Source of the DNA: Hominisplanchenecus murintestinalis
GTDB taxonomy: Bacteria > Bacillota > Clostridia > Lachnospirales > Lachnospiraceae
Length of the DNA stretch: 64,000 bases
Direction: 5' to 3'
Assembly (NCBI GenBank): GCA_004793585.1
Contig: SRZB01000009.1
Span: 1-64,000 of the forward strand
Positions 9,069-17,781 of the stretch are shown piece by piece (position 1 is the first letter of the stretch; each line of letters opens with the position of its first letter). Position numbers and translations under genes: made by a program. The notes under the pieces are model-generated. The model ran no database searches, was not told the origin of the DNA, and saw only the letters and a list, made by a program, of their open reading frames with translations.

Positions 9069-10793
9069 TCAGCATTGCGCAACAAAATTGCCCCCATACA
9101 GCATATCCTGCAAAAGCAGGTGTATAGCGTTTATGGTAGACACGACCATATCCACTTTCCCAGCAGAACGCTTTTTGTTGACATATTTATTTAAATTCGT
9201 ATCCTCTGTGCATCTTGCATTCTGGAAATTGATTTCCAGCATTTTATTATCTGCATATCTAAAATTCTGCTGTAATACCAGCTCCATTAAGAATTTTGTT
9301 GCCAAATGCAGTACTGAACTATGCTGCTTGATTTCCACGCACTCGAATCCGTTTTCTTCCAGCTTCTGAACCGTGGACATTGCATTATAACGGTCATACC
9401 CTATCTGTACGATTTCGCATCCGTATTTTTCCGGCACGGACATAATAAATCGTTCTATAAACCCGTAATCTATAACTTCATCGCCGCACGCAAAACATTC
9501 CCCTCTGCGCATCAATTCCCTGTAGTCCACTTTTTCCTTCTGGGATTTTCTGTCGATTGCATCTTTCGGGATAAAACCGAATACTTTCGCATATACAATC
9601 CCGTCTACTTCGGTAACCATGCAGAAAGATGTATTATCCTCTGACTGTGATAAATCCAGTCCGCACCACACTCGACGACCTCGCCAAAACTCATCCGGGA
9701 TATCACCGCGGCATAGTTTGACCTTCTGGATATCGATATACCCTTCAACTCCAAGTCCCCGGTACAGGATATTGTTGTGTTTGCACAGATAATTTTCCCT
9801 CTTGTTCTCGTATAACACAGCAACTGTACGCTTTTTTCTGACTGCTTCGAATATAGCAGCATGTGCGATAGAAACCGGATTCGACTGATAAATGACTCTA
9901 TCATCTTTCATCCACGCATCTCCGCTTTTTAAATCATCATCCGGCTCATAGAGCAGTGCAAAGTAGCGCCCATCATCTGTTAGACCGTCCAGTGTTTTCT
10001 TTGCGATGTCAATCTCAGTCAGCATCACATTATTGTCGTTCGGGTACTGCGTGGATATGATAATCCCCAGTTTGCTAAGCAGTGTAATCTGCGAGGAGCG
10101 CATAGCCTCCACCGGGTAATCATCCATAGCCCCGGCTTCGTCTGCCAGATACGCATTAGCCAGCTTTCCGTCCATTCCGTCGCGGCTGTATGCCAGGGGT
10201 GTGTACTCGTTGTCGTTCAGGAGGCACTTAACCTGACTTCTGAGAAGTTTGAATGCTGGCTCCTCTTCATCAATCAGTGCGGGGCTGACTTTAATAATTT
10301 TCCGTATTGCATTTTTCAGCTCTGAGGACAGTGCGAGGTCTGGTGCAACAGAAAAGAACCGGGAGAAATCCGGTTCTGTCAGCATTAAAATTATGAATAT
10401 TACGGCTGAATTAAAAGTCTTGAAATTCTTTCTGGCAATTTCCAGCAGCGCCGTCTCGTAGTACCGTATTTTTACATTCTGATACTCCACGCCTGACACT
10501 TCGTAATATCTGGTTCCCTCTTTGCACATCGTGCACAGGGTTGCCGTGATAAAAAGCCATGCGTAATCCTCCAGCCCATCATATATACTACACCGTAAGT
10601 CTGGATGCACCATAATCTTCAACAGGCGGCATATCTTTTCATATGCCGCTACATCAACATATGCCTCCTCATCTTTCCCATCTGCAATATCAATCCACTT
10701 CTGCGCCTGTATTTTCACATATTTCGGAACCATGCGCTCGTTTTCTTTTACGCACCATTTCGCATATTGATAGGCTTTTCCTTCTTTAATCAC
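9069..10793 (-). CDS. terL: Terminase large subunit
   Basis: 574 residues of the Terminase_1 (HK97/P27-associated) family. The ATPase part has a Walker A variant, IARKNFKTFNSA (about residue 137), in which the common glycine before the lysine is Phe, and a Walker B segment ANAYLADEAGAMDDYPVEA. The nuclease part starts at GLDLSQSEDNTSF and continues with a metal-binding carboxylate in GYDRYNAMSTVQKLEE. It powers packaging and cuts the genome. The start overlaps the small terminase stop by four bases. The non-glycine Walker A variant is tolerated in this family. Confidence 0.94.
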   Translation of the reverse strand: MIKEGKAYQYAKWCVKENERMVPKYVKIQAQKWIDIADGKDEEAYVDVAAYEKICRLLKIMVHPDLRCSIYDGLEDYAWLFITATLCTMCKEGTRYYEVSGVEYQNVKIRYYETALLEIARKNFKTFNSAVIFIILMLTEPDFSRFFSVAPDLALSSELKNAIRKIIKVSPALIDEEEPAFKLLRSQVKCLLNDNEYTPLAYSRDGMDGKLANAYLADEAGAMDDYPVEAMRSSQITLLSKLGIIISTQYPNDNNVMLTEIDIAKKTLDGLTDDGRYFALLYEPDDDLKSGDAWMKDDRVIYQSNPVSIAHAAIFEAVRKKRTVAVLYENKRENYLCKHNNILYRGLGVEGYIDIQKVKLCRGDIPDEFWRGRRVWCGLDLSQSEDNTSFCMVTEVDGIVYAKVFGFIPKDAIDRKSQKEKVDYRELMRRGECFACGDEVIDYGFIERFIMSVPEKYGCEIVQIGYDRYNAMSTVQKLEENGFECVEIKQHSSVLHLATKFLMELVLQQNFRYADNKMLEINFQNARCTEDTNLNKYVNKKRSAGKVDMVVSTINAIHLLLQDMLYGGNFVAQC

Positions 10794-11338
10794 CCTCCAA
10801 GCGCCTCCCTTAATGGATTGCTTTTCTTCTCTACCTTTTTAGGTATGGAACGCAGGGAAGAGGCGATAGTCATGATATTTTCTTTTTCCATGTCCAGAAG
10901 CATCTTTCGCTTAGTTTGAACCTGCCTGTCGATTGCTAAAATATTCCGCTGCATGCTGTCTTCCAAGTAGTACGCTTCTTTCCAGGTCATCTCTTCATTT
11001 GCCACCAGTGTACTCATTTCCTCCTGAAAACTACAAAGCTGCTGATATATCCGCTCTCTTTTCTGCTGAAAATCTTCACATTCTGCCACTAACAGACAGT
11101 AGCGGTTTATCGTTTCGCCATACAAATCATCATCTTTCTCAATGGCTTTTAAGAGTGTTTTTAATCTTTTGAATTCTTTGTGCGCGACTGGATTCTCCCT
11201 GACTTCCTTTTTTTCTTTTAGAATTTTTCCTGTCAACAGTGACTCTTCCGCGCTTTTCCGCTGGGCAAGTTCCTTTTTCGTGCGGTGCGACCGTTTCTCC
11301 ATTGCCAGCACCTTGACTGGCTTTGTTGGTGTTGGCAT
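10790..11338 (-). CDS. terS: Terminase small subunit, P27-like
   Basis: 182 residues from the ATG at 11338, which has AAAGGAGGAAAAATCAGT directly upstream; the longer frame to 11482 overlaps the HNH stop and was rejected. It is basic and helical: an N-terminal RTKKELAQRKSAEESLLTG segment and NPVAHKEFKRLKTLLKAIEK are typical of the P27 small terminase family. It recognises the packaging site. The pairing with an HNH gene just upstream is characteristic of cos-type phages. Confidence 0.85.
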   Translation of the reverse strand: MPTPTKPVKVLAMEKRSHRTKKELAQRKSAEESLLTGKILKEKKEVRENPVAHKEFKRLKTLLKAIEKDDDLYGETINRYCLLVAECEDFQQKRERIYQQLCSFQEEMSTLVANEEMTWKEAYYLEDSMQRNILAIDRQVQTKRKMLLDMEKENIMTIASSLRSIPKKVEKKSNPLREALGG

Positions 11339-11433
11339 ACTGATTTTTCCTCCTTTCAAAAGCTGATGTGGGAATATTTTATCGCTGTTGGGCTGGCTGT
11401 TGGTCTGGTTTTGCCTGAAAATCCCCACCCTAA

Positions 11434-11446
11434 TACCCCGGGGGTA
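11434..11446. other. Candidate packaging (cos) site
   Basis: A near-palindrome TACCCCGGGGGTA lies in the 100-base gap between the HNH stop (11448) and TerS start (11338). GC-rich palindromes in this exact gap mark cohesive ends in several HNH-TerS-TerL phages. The assignment rests on position and symmetry only. Confidence 0.35.
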
Positions 11447-11447
11447 G

Positions 11448-11843
11448 TCAAGCGTCTTTTCTTTTTGCCTGCTGCTCGTCAATAATTTTTTTGATTTCTT
11501 CGTATGATATTTCTCCGCTCTCTGCCATTTCGTGATGCATGGAGCAGAGTGTGATTAAATTATCATCGTCCAGCCTTCTGTCCCAGTCATCACAGATTGG
11601 AATTGCATGGTGAACAGATAACCTCTTGTGATTATATTTCCTGATTGTTCCGTGCAGTTCCCTGATGCATGCCTGGCATAGATAATTGTCCCTACATTTA
11701 ATTTCTACTGCTTTATCAGTCCACTTTTGAGTCCTCCTAAATTTGTCTGATTCCGTATACTTGATTTTTCTCCGAACTGGTTTCTTCCTGCAATTAAATT
11801 TGCTGTCATGAATACGCCCACAGTATTTGCATGACTTTAACAT
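11448..11843 (-). CDS. HNH endonuclease (packaging-associated)
   Basis: 131 residues from ATG 11843. Two cysteine pairs frame the nuclease: CKYCGRIHDSKFNC at the N-terminus, and CQACIRELHG. The HNH core reads RLSVHHAIPICDDWDRRLDDDNLITLCSMHHE, split here as SVHHAIPI then NLITLCSMHHE, giving the His-His, Asn and His of the beta-beta-alpha-metal fold. In HK97-type phages the HNH protein next to the terminase is needed for cos cutting. The gene sits directly upstream of TerS. Confidence 0.92.
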   Translation of the reverse strand: MLKSCKYCGRIHDSKFNCRKKPVRRKIKYTESDKFRRTQKWTDKAVEIKCRDNYLCQACIRELHGTIRKYNHKRLSVHHAIPICDDWDRRLDDDNLITLCSMHHEMAESGEISYEEIKKIIDEQQAKRKDA

Positions 11844-12005
11844 TATGTGTTGGTACTCCGTTTCATAGTATCCTGTCTCCTTCTTTCTGCACAACAAAAC
11901 GCCCCGTATTTTCTACGAGACGTTTTCACTTCTTTATATACTTCGACTCTTTAAGTATAACAGTCAACACCTTAAGTGTCAAGTGTTTTATAACATCTAT
12001 AATAT

Positions 12006-12398
12006 TTAGAATATATTATTGAAATGCACAATCAGAATCCTTCTGCATTCCTGCTCGGTTATTCCTATTGCTGCCGCTACTTCATATTCAGGAAGGGCAT
12101 TGATATATTTCAGTGTCAGGATGAGGCGTATTACCCAATCCGGTATTGTTTCTATATATGACCTGGCGTGCTGTATCAGCTTCATATTCTTGTAATACAG
12201 TTCCTTGTACTCCAGTTCGACATCATACATTTCCTCTACCGAATTCATGGAAGTATTGGATGTGCTCTGTGCGTGTGGCATCCCGTCTTGTGTCCTGCTG
12301 CCGATTCCATTATCATATTTGAGTTCCCTGTACTTTTCTTTAAGCTGCGCCATCCTGCGGTTATTCTTTCCTATCTGTAAAAGTTCCTTTTCCGTCAC
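12006..12398 (-). CDS. Phage late-gene regulator, sigma-like (ArpU/RinA type)
   Basis: 130 residues with a GTG start at 12398 preceded by GGAGGGGACAGGA. The C-terminal part LRLILTLKYINALPEYEVAAAIGITEQECRRIL (shown as IRLILTLKYINALP and EVAAAIGITEQEC) is a region-4-like helix-turn-helix. Small proteins of this kind precede HNH and terminase genes in many Firmicutes phages and switch on the packaging and structural operon. The role is inferred from position and fold. A gap of about 160 bases to the HNH gene is available for the late promoter. Confidence 0.7.
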   Translation of the reverse strand: MTEKELLQIGKNNRRMAQLKEKYRELKYDNGIGSRTQDGMPHAQSTSNTSMNSVEEMYDVELEYKELYYKNMKLIQHARSYIETIPDWVIRLILTLKYINALPEYEVAAAIGITEQECRRILIVHFNNIF

Positions 12399-12522
12399 TC
12401 CTGTCCCCTCCCTTCACCCAGTACGGCCTGTGCGCCATGTGCCAGTATGCCATCCGTGGTATGTTGCGCAGGGCGGCAGCGTCCTTCCTTGCGGCCGCCT
12501 GGCGTTTTTGTTCTGCCGTCAT
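12361..12522 (-). CDS. Small phage protein, unknown
   Basis: 53 residues from the ATG at 12522, which has GCCGGAGGAAGATAC before it. It overlaps the YopX stop by four bases and its own 3' end overlaps the start of the sigma-like gene by 38 bases. The tight overlaps and the good ribosome site support a real gene. The sequence is basic (KRQAAARKDAAALRNIPRM) with no family I recognise. Confidence 0.6.
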   Translation of the reverse strand: MTAEQKRQAAARKDAAALRNIPRMAYWHMAHRPYWVKGGDRSDGKGTFTDRKE

Positions 12523-12902
12523 GTATCTTCCTCCGGCAATAAATCGGGATTGTCGAAAATGTTGCCGATGACTTCGCACTCATGTCCATGATAGTTGCCA
12601 AAATCAACTGTCAGCCCCTCGCCGTACAGGGCAAATCTTGCATCTCCTTCATCCCACTCAACGCTAAAGCATCCATCTTCTTCATCAATGGGGCCGCTGT
12701 GGATTTTACAGATATCCCCCTCAAAAATCTTCCTGCCATCCTTATCAGCCAGGCCTGTCCACTGGCAGACGGTTTCGGGGTCTGTCTCCACAAGGTCATC
12801 GTACGTACTGGCTGCAGTCCTCCCGTCAGGCGCATGAACCAGATCGCCCTCTATCCATTCCCCGTTATCGATTCTTTTTGCCCTGAATAAAATCTCTCTC
12901 AT
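12519..12902 (-). CDS. YopX family protein
   Basis: 127 residues. The family pattern is clear: MREILFRAKRIDNGEWIEGD at the start, then CQWTGLADKDGRKIFEGDI and a late CEVIGNIFDNPDLL. YopX proteins are common in phages of Firmicutes and in the SPbeta prophage; their role is unknown. Upstream lies a run of nine G on the coding strand (12929-12937 on the plus strand as C), then a separate GGGAGG ribosome site. Confidence 0.93.
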   Translation of the reverse strand: MREILFRAKRIDNGEWIEGDLVHAPDGRTAASTYDDLVETDPETVCQWTGLADKDGRKIFEGDICKIHSGPIDEEDGCFSVEWDEGDARFALYGEGLTVDFGNYHGHECEVIGNIFDNPDLLPEEDT

Positions 12903-12954
12903 CTTCGTCTAACCTCCCATTCTTCCTTCCCCCCCCCATTCTCCCATAAACCAC

Positions 12955-13305
12955 TTAATTATCCCAATCAATAGCCTGGCCGCAGTTTTCGCAATGTGGT
13001 AAGTATCTGCCCCCATATTCTTCTTGGTAGACAACCCAACCGCAGGTCGGGCAGCAATCATGGTTATATTCGTCTTTGACTGGATTCTTCCCCCTCTGCC
13101 TTTCCATTGCTTTTCTACATTCTTCCGGCGTTCCTATATCCTCATATGCCCCAAGCTTTTGCAGTACTTGAAAAGTAATCTCAAAGAACAGTTCATATGT
13201 GCCGTACGGTTTAACTATTGAATCATTTTTACTTTTCAATCCATAACGTGATGGGGCAAATTCTTCTCCTGCATCCTCAGTTATTCGTTCGTTCATAAAA
13301 TCCAT
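12955..13305 (-). CDS. Phage protein with C-terminal zinc ribbon
   Basis: 116 residues. Two CxxC pairs at the C-terminus (CPTCG and CENCG, about 23 residues apart) make a zinc ribbon. The N-terminal half has IVKPYGTYELFFEITFQVLQ and LGAYEDIGTPEECRKAMERQ; the last is a segment often seen in small phage proteins of Clostridia. It is in the accessory stretch between the methyltransferase and late regulator. Function unknown, nucleic-acid binding is possible. Confidence 0.75.
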   Translation of the reverse strand: MDFMNERITEDAGEEFAPSRYGLKSKNDSIVKPYGTYELFFEITFQVLQKLGAYEDIGTPEECRKAMERQRGKNPVKDEYNHDCCPTCGWVVYQEEYGGRYLPHCENCGQAIDWDN

Positions 13306-13392
13306 GATTATTTTCCCTGACCTTCCAAATTTTATAGATATATCCTCGCTGTATCAGTGCTTTTTGGAGTTTGTTTATTGTTGTTCGGATGT

Positions 13393-13749
13393 TCATAATT
13401 CTTTCAATGCGGCTTCGGCTTCTTCTCTGGTGAGGAAAACGGTTTTACCTATGCTGTCAAAATGAAAAATCTCAAATTTATCCTCGACAATTTCCCACAC
13501 CTTTTCATTGTTTATCATGTATGCTGCATTATCAAGGCGGAGTACATACACCGTATCCCCCACCGCACAAGGCAATTTCAGAAGTTTGCTTTGTTCTTCT
13601 AAATCCTCATAATCAGCGCACTTGTTTATTGCTGAATACCCCTCGTCATATCCGTTAAACCACGTCTTGTTCCCCTCGTTTGCGAATCCCTCTTTCACCC
13701 AAATTCCCGGACATTTATCAATTTCTGCTCTTTCAGTCAATCTCTCCAT
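13393..13749 (-). CDS. Conserved phage protein, unknown
   Basis: 118 residues from the ATG at 13749, with GGAGGGAAAT before it. It begins MERLTERAEIDKCPGIWVKE and contains NKCADYEDLEEQ and CAVGDTVYVLR, which recur in small accessory proteins of Clostridia phages. The end KTVFLTREEAEAALKEL is typical too. No enzymatic motif. Function unknown. Confidence 0.75.
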   Translation of the reverse strand: MERLTERAEIDKCPGIWVKEGFANEGNKTWFNGYDEGYSAINKCADYEDLEEQSKLLKLPCAVGDTVYVLRLDNAAYMINNEKVWEIVEDKFEIFHFDSIGKTVFLTREEAEAALKEL

Positions 13750-13819
13750 ATTTCCCTCCACAATCCCCTAAATCCCCTAATGATATTGTAAGGCGGATTC
13801 AGGGGGAAGTTATACCATT

Positions 13820-14482
13820 TTAAATTCGTTCCCCGACTGCATAAACGTAGCTGTACTCTGCATAATCCCAATCCGATTGTTCTGTGCACTTATACATGTT
13901 CTTAAAGACGGGAATAAAGCCGCTGATTTCCTTTGGGTTGTTATACTTAAACGCCTGCTGCCCCATGAATTTCCTGACCGCTTTCTTGCCTTTACAGATG
14001 TGATGATATGTCATAAATTCGCTTATGTAGTACATATCATTACCTAAATCGCAATAAAACGCTATCTTCTCTCCGTTACCACAATCCCTTACACATGAAT
14101 ATGCAACTGTATTTATCGGCTTTATGTTTGCTGCAAGAATGATTCCGTCATGAGTTTTTAGGTATTCATTGGCTTTCGCCTTTGCGCTATCATAATTAGT
14201 AAATGCTTCCTTTCCTAAAATCGCACTATTCCATGTACAATCATATCCCCCTCCTTCTGTGACAAGTCGGTAACCCCTGTTATTTTCTCCACATATCCAC
14301 GAGTTTTCATCATCGCAAACTGTACATTTTATTACATCTCCTTTATTAACAAGATAAACTTCCTGCCCTTTGGATAAAAGTATTGGCGGTTCTTCTGCTT
14401 GTCGCGGCTGCATAAAGGAAAATATATCTAACTGCTCGTACTTCATTTCTCCTTGCCTTTCTGCATCTTTTTTCGCACGCAT
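13820..14482 (-). CDS. Hypothetical phage protein
   Basis: 220 residues. The ATG at 14482 has TGGAGGACAAAAA upstream and is preferred over the internal ATG at MKYEQLDIFSFMQ, which has a ribosome site only two bases away. The stretch YLVNKGDVIKCTVCDDENSW and a central GYRLVTEGGGYDCTWN suggest a beta-rich N-terminal domain; the rest is unrecognised. It is part of the same minus-strand accessory run. Confidence 0.7.
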   Translation of the reverse strand: MRAKKDAERQGEMKYEQLDIFSFMQPRQAEEPPILLSKGQEVYLVNKGDVIKCTVCDDENSWICGENNRGYRLVTEGGGYDCTWNSAILGKEAFTNYDSAKAKANEYLKTHDGIILAANIKPINTVAYSCVRDCGNGEKIAFYCDLGNDMYYISEFMTYHHICKGKKAVRKFMGQQAFKYNNPKEISGFIPVFKNMYKCTEQSDWDYAEYSYVYAVGERI

Positions 14483-14533
14483 TTTTTGTCCTCCATTTTC
14501 CTTTTATTTTGTCCTGCTGCCGTTCGGCTTTTG

Positions 14534-14845
14534 TTAATCTCCTTTTCGCCGCTGTCGCCGCTCTTCCATAATCGTATAGCCTTTTGCTACGGCATAGCCA
14601 TATTCCCGGTTTGCTCCGCGGGAGTCCTGCCATCCTTCCAGCATATAAATAGTGTCCGCTATTTCAAGGAGCGTGAATGCTACCTTCATGTATTCTTCAT
14701 ATGTAGTCCCTTCTGGCATGAATGAATTGGCATATGCCGGGTTATATACCTGGTGTCCTGCTGCTGTAAGCTTTTCTTCTGCTTCTCTGAACCGCTCCAT
14801 ATAATCATCTGTGCCCGTTATAGCCCCCGATATGTATATCTTCAT
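14534..14845 (-). CDS. DUF4406 / nucleoside 2-deoxyribosyltransferase-like protein
   Basis: 103 residues from ATG 14845. MKIYISGAITGTDDYMERF at the start, a central YNPAYANSFMPEGTTYEEYM and GWQDSRGANREYGYAVAKG near the end are the marks of the DUF4406 family, which has the Rossmann-like fold of nucleoside deoxyribosyltransferases and TIR-like enzymes. The conserved glutamate and arginine of the active site region are in the last motif. Phages often carry it, possibly for nucleotide modification; activity is unproven. The start overlaps the upstream gene stop by four bases. Confidence 0.88.
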   Translation of the reverse strand: MKIYISGAITGTDDYMERFREAEEKLTAAGHQVYNPAYANSFMPEGTTYEEYMKVAFTLLEIADTIYMLEGWQDSRGANREYGYAVAKGYTIMEERRQRRKGD

Positions 14846-15168
14846 TCTGCCCTCCCCGCCTGCAATGCTGTTTTCCGCAGTTTCTTTTCCAAATAATATT
14901 CTGAATATACTCCCTCCGGCTTTGTATACTGTTCCAAGTCGTGGTACATAAGGCATTCCCGGATGCCTTTCGGGCTTACGCACAATATATAGTTCGGGTG
15001 CGGCTTGATTACCCGCAGTTCCCGTTTCACTATTTTTACTGCATTCGCGCTCTTTTCTTCATCCCTCTCTTTCCCATACAGAATAAGGGTATCGCCCGGT
15101 TTTACTGTGTCTGGGCGGTATTTCATTTCAGGCGGGAGCGATGGTTCCCTTTTCGTGCGTCCTTTCAT
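14842..15168 (-). CDS. Hypothetical phage protein
   Basis: 108 residues, with start and stop both overlapping neighbours by four bases (methyltransferase fusion upstream, DUF4406 gene downstream), so it is part of one coupled transcript. It has KYRPDTVKPGDTLILYG and a basic centre (KIVKRELRVIKPHPNYIL), which resembles short beta-barrel proteins of phage accessory regions. I cannot name the family. Confidence 0.7.
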   Translation of the reverse strand: MKGRTKREPSLPPEMKYRPDTVKPGDTLILYGKERDEEKSANAVKIVKRELRVIKPHPNYILCVSPKGIRECLMYHDLEQYTKPEGVYSEYYLEKKLRKTALQAGRAE

Positions 15169-17693
15169 CTTTTTTCCTCCTGGGTTTTCCCTTCTCCTAT
15201 GAAATCAAACAGTGTCGGCGCCTCCCGCGCTTCCTCCGCCGCCTGCAGGTATCCTACGCCGTCTCGGAAATAATCGGGGTTCAGCTCTATCCCATAGCCC
15301 TCCCGCCCCATTTTCACGGCCACCATCGGGACGGTCATCAGCCCTCCAAACGGATCCAGCACAGTATCGCCTTTATTTGAAAACCTGTTGATGACCCTCT
15401 CCACAATGTCTATCTGCAGTGGACAGACGTGCATCTGTTTCCGCCTGCGGCTCTGGGTGGTATTCAGCGTGTTCATCCGGTTTATGTCGTCCCATACCTC
15501 CAGCGTGTTCCAGCTCCCTGGGGCGATTACCATGAATGACGCCGGGAGTTTCCCGTCTTTGTCCAGTTCATTTGCGAGTTCTACGTGTTCCTGGTAGGAA
15601 TAGACACTTTCCCGGCTGTATTCCCTGTATACTGACTGCAAGCTGCTTACGGGGACATCTTTCAATTCCTCTTTGGATACCAGTCTGTCGCCAGAGCTGC
15701 GCCAGTATCCATGTGCGTCCAGCTGCCACTGCCCCCGGCTATATTTTTCTTTGGATTTCTTTACCGGCTCGTCTGCATAAGCATTCGAACGGTCTGTCGG
15801 GAGCTTGCGGAAAAGCAGGATGTATTCCGGGCACCCGACTCCCATCTTAGAGCCATCCTTGCATTGTTCTGTCCAGCCCAGACGGTAAGTCTGGTTATTC
15901 TCCCTGACCACATCCGTCACCACGGTAATCATCCCGAAATACTGGAAACCGTGTTTCATATAGTGGGCAATGCATTGTGCGTGAAAGGGTTCTACAGTCG
16001 GCATCCCGGTACCTGTGGCATTCCCGAACAGCACACGGTCTTTCACATGGATGGCAGCTACCCTCCCCGGTGTCAGGACACGCAGGAGCTCCGGTGTCAG
16101 GAAATCCATCTGCTCAAAAAACCTTTTCGTGCTCTGGTTGTGCCCAAAATCATTATAGTTGGCGCTGTATTCGTAATGGTTCCCAAAAGGGATGGAGGTA
16201 TGTATCAGCCCAATGCTATTTTCTTCCATCTTCTTTGTTTCCTCCACGCAGTCCGCATGTACTGCCGTGTAACGTTTCCCTTCTATCCTCACTGTCTCCA
16301 CCCCCATTTTTCTTTTCATCTGCTCTGCCTTGCCCGTGCCTCCCAGCCCGTATTTTTTCAGTATGCCTACCATCTTCTCCACCATCTTTTCATGGTTTTT
16401 CCATTTCTCCAGCAGGGCCTCTTTAATCTGCCGCTCGTTCTCCATGTAAATGATATCAATGACTACCTGCTCTTTCTGCAGGAAGCGGTAGCACCTGTGC
16501 ACTGCCTGGATAAAATCGTTGAATTCGTAATCAATCCCCAGGAATATCTCCCGGTGGCAGTGCTTTTGGAAATTGCAGCCGGAGCCGGACAGGGATTTCT
16601 TTGTTGCGAACAGCCGTGTCTTTCCTTCCGAAAAGTCAATAACGCGCTGTTCGCGGCGTTCGTAATCCATGCTGCCGTAAATGTCCACGGCTTCCGGCAT
16701 GGCTTCTTTGATTGCGTGGCGCTCATTCTCCAAATCATGCCACAGGATGAAGCTGTCTCCTGGGGAGTTATCCACAATCTCTTTCATCTTTTCCACACGC
16801 TTCCCGATACTTTCCCGCTTTACTTCCGCTGCCTGCTTTAGTCCCGCTGCCGCTTCCGTAAACAAGGACATCTGCCCACCTTTTTCCATGCTGTTCCCAT
16901 AATGTGCGGGAAGTTCGTGCCAGCGTACATCCAGCGGTGGGAGCTCATATCCTTCATCGGAATAAGCAGGGTTGACGTCAGACGGCCTTGTGATGAACAG
17001 CGCCCAGCTTGATACCCACATCCAGAATTCATCTTCCATGTTTGGGTAAAGCGTCAGGTTGTTCGCCTTTGTGCTGTCCCTCTGGAAGAACCTTGTAAGA
17101 GCCTGCCCGGTGTCCATGATGCCTAAGTACCCTGCATAATGGATCAGTTCTTTGTACCTGTTTGGGGACGGCGTGGCGGTTGCTACCAGCTTATATTTCA
17201 CGCTTTTAAATTTTTCAAGAAACTCCTGGTATGTCTTGCTTCCAAAAGAGCGCAGGACGCTCGCTTCGTCCAGCGATGCCGCCTTAAAATACCCCGGCTC
17301 TATGTCCCCATCCCTGACACGTTCATAATTAGTTATTAATATCTCTTTTCCTGCTGCCGCCCACACTTCTTCCATTTTTCGGACGTACGCGGGCTTTTCA
17401 TATCCAAGAAGCTCCACGGCGTCCCGTGTGAACTCCTGTTTTACTCCAAGAGGGAGGACAATCAGTGCCTGCCCCCCTTCATGCTTTACAGCCTGGTGGC
17501 AGTATTCCAGCTCCTGCGCTGTCTTTCCCAGCCCGAAGGATTCAAACAGCGCCCTGCATCCCCCGCGCAACGCCCACGCCACCGCTTCCCGCTGGTGGGG
17601 CTTTAATGCCGGGTTCAGATCATCTGCCGTTATCTCGAACCCGCTTTCCTGTGCTATCTCAATCTTTGTCTGTAAAAATTCCTTATAATCCAT
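15165..17693 (-). CDS. SNF2-like helicase fused to N6/N4 DNA methyltransferase
   Basis: 842 residues. Residues about 25-440 are a superfamily 2 helicase: HQREAVAWALRG, Walker A FESFGLGKTAQE, a SLDEASVLRS segment at the Walker B position, ATPSPNRYKE (motif III), and a late QAVHRCYRFLQ (motif VI). Residues about 470-840 are an amino-methyltransferase: HTSIPFGNHYEYSANY replaces the usual DPPY/SPPY catalytic motif, and VLDPFGGLMTVPMVAVKMG with GIELNPDYF is the AdoMet-binding part in the C-terminal position typical of the beta class. Such fusions are common in Firmicutes phages and are thought to alter or protect phage DNA. Start overlaps nothing upstream; a gap of about 90 bases precedes it. Confidence 0.9.
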   Translation of the reverse strand: MDYKEFLQTKIEIAQESGFEITADDLNPALKPHQREAVAWALRGGCRALFESFGLGKTAQELEYCHQAVKHEGGQALIVLPLGVKQEFTRDAVELLGYEKPAYVRKMEEVWAAAGKEILITNYERVRDGDIEPGYFKAASLDEASVLRSFGSKTYQEFLEKFKSVKYKLVATATPSPNRYKELIHYAGYLGIMDTGQALTRFFQRDSTKANNLTLYPNMEDEFWMWVSSWALFITRPSDVNPAYSDEGYELPPLDVRWHELPAHYGNSMEKGGQMSLFTEAAAGLKQAAEVKRESIGKRVEKMKEIVDNSPGDSFILWHDLENERHAIKEAMPEAVDIYGSMDYERREQRVIDFSEGKTRLFATKKSLSGSGCNFQKHCHREIFLGIDYEFNDFIQAVHRCYRFLQKEQVVIDIIYMENERQIKEALLEKWKNHEKMVEKMVGILKKYGLGGTGKAEQMKRKMGVETVRIEGKRYTAVHADCVEETKKMEENSIGLIHTSIPFGNHYEYSANYNDFGHNQSTKRFFEQMDFLTPELLRVLTPGRVAAIHVKDRVLFGNATGTGMPTVEPFHAQCIAHYMKHGFQYFGMITVVTDVVRENNQTYRLGWTEQCKDGSKMGVGCPEYILLFRKLPTDRSNAYADEPVKKSKEKYSRGQWQLDAHGYWRSSGDRLVSKEELKDVPVSSLQSVYREYSRESVYSYQEHVELANELDKDGKLPASFMVIAPGSWNTLEVWDDINRMNTLNTTQSRRRKQMHVCPLQIDIVERVINRFSNKGDTVLDPFGGLMTVPMVAVKMGREGYGIELNPDYFRDGVGYLQAAEEAREAPTLFDFIGEGKTQEEKR

Positions 17694-17781
17694 CGTTTCC
17701 AGAAGCCCGACATGTCCTTGCCCCGGCCGGAGGCTGGCTCCTTTCTGCTAATCTTCCAGCACACTCCCTGTGCGCTGTGTC

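Noticed and set aside
14346..14633. 95-codon arginine-rich frame
   Set aside because: It overlaps the well-supported genes at 13,820 and 14,534 in another frame and has no good ribosome site.
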